From Pseudosporangium ferrugineum (lineage in GTDB: Bacteria > Actinomycetota > Actinomycetes > Mycobacteriales > Micromonosporaceae): a DNA stretch of 64,000 nt. The notes beneath the pieces were generated by a model that ran no database searches, was not told where the DNA came from, and saw only the letters and a list, made by a program, of their open reading frames with translations. The translations under genes and the position numbers were made by a program. Positions 52,070 to 64,000 of the stretch are shown here, in pieces. Where the stretch lies: NCBI RefSeq assembly GCF_003002065.1, contig NZ_PVZG01000014.1:62001-126000 (forward strand). Reading direction: 5' to 3'. Within the stretch, counting starts at the first letter, position 1. Every line of letters starts with the position of its first letter.

Positions 52070-64000
<11,931 letters not shown>

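Overview
The window is very GC-rich actinobacterial DNA (strong G/C third positions, GTG and TTG starts, 4-base ATGA/GTGA gene overlaps, iron boxes of IdeR/DmdR type, a zinc box of Zur type, CebR-type LacI operators). The housekeeping order dgt-dnaG, glyS, zur, uppS-recO, era, ybeY-phoH together with DUF574 methyltransferase/XRE-DUF5753 pairs suggests a filamentous actinomycete, most likely Micromonosporaceae (Actinoplanes-like); the family assignment is inference.

Layout. 1-2890 (minus): 3'-truncated dnaG, dgt and a small VOC protein. 3039-6068 (plus): five small genes alternating DUF4388/PATAN-like and Roadblock/LC7 proteins with no GTPase or kinase beside them, closed by a terminator hairpin. 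6120-9950: dusB, an XdhC-like Rossmann protein, a 24-bp repeat tract, a DoxX protein behind a perfect CebR-type operator, and glyS. 10011-11315: small membrane and ABM-type proteins. 11392-14699: a zinc operon, znuA-znuC-znuB-arsR-zur, with a Zur-like box upstream and every junction overlapping by 4 nt. 14724-16728: two membrane proteins and an alpha/beta hydrolase. 16822-19798: TPP riboswitch followed by the thiamine ECF transporter ykoEDC; a thiamine-binding protein lies further on (22098). 19834-27771: a His-rich Tat-exported PHP phosphoesterase with an unknown partner, a HAD hydrolase, uppS-recO, a DUF4097 lipoprotein and era with an unusual 200-residue Gly/Arg tail at its N-terminus. 27768-33796 (minus): CDA-like protein, CNNM/CBS protein, ybeY, a repeat-built Pro/Arg ORF, phoH, a repeat-filled 570-bp gap and a serine beta-lactamase-like protein. 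33820-37459: SDR, a GH3 beta-glucosidase whose start codon overlaps a CebR-like operator, and an anchored protein.

37605 to the end is dominated by iron acquisition. An ornithine N-hydroxylase and an N-hydroxyornithine formyltransferase diverge from one iron box, a ferri-siderophore binding lipoprotein sits behind a second iron box, and a giant NRPS (52070 to beyond the window edge, minus strand) fills the last 12 kb. Read from the sequence, the NRPS is ...E / C-A(Thr)-T-E / C-A(N5-hydroxyornithine)-T / C-A(Gly)-T-TE. This resembles the coelichelin assembly line (D-fhOrn, D-allo-Thr, L-hOrn) with an added glycine module and a thioesterase, so the product is probably a related but different hydroxamate peptide. 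Between these genes (40002-52069) lie a PadR pair, two DUF574 methyltransferases, XRE regulators, panD with a ferredoxin, a GPP34/APC permease/GNAT group and the decayed end of a transposase, which looks like an accessory region. No tRNA, rRNA or CRISPR was seen.
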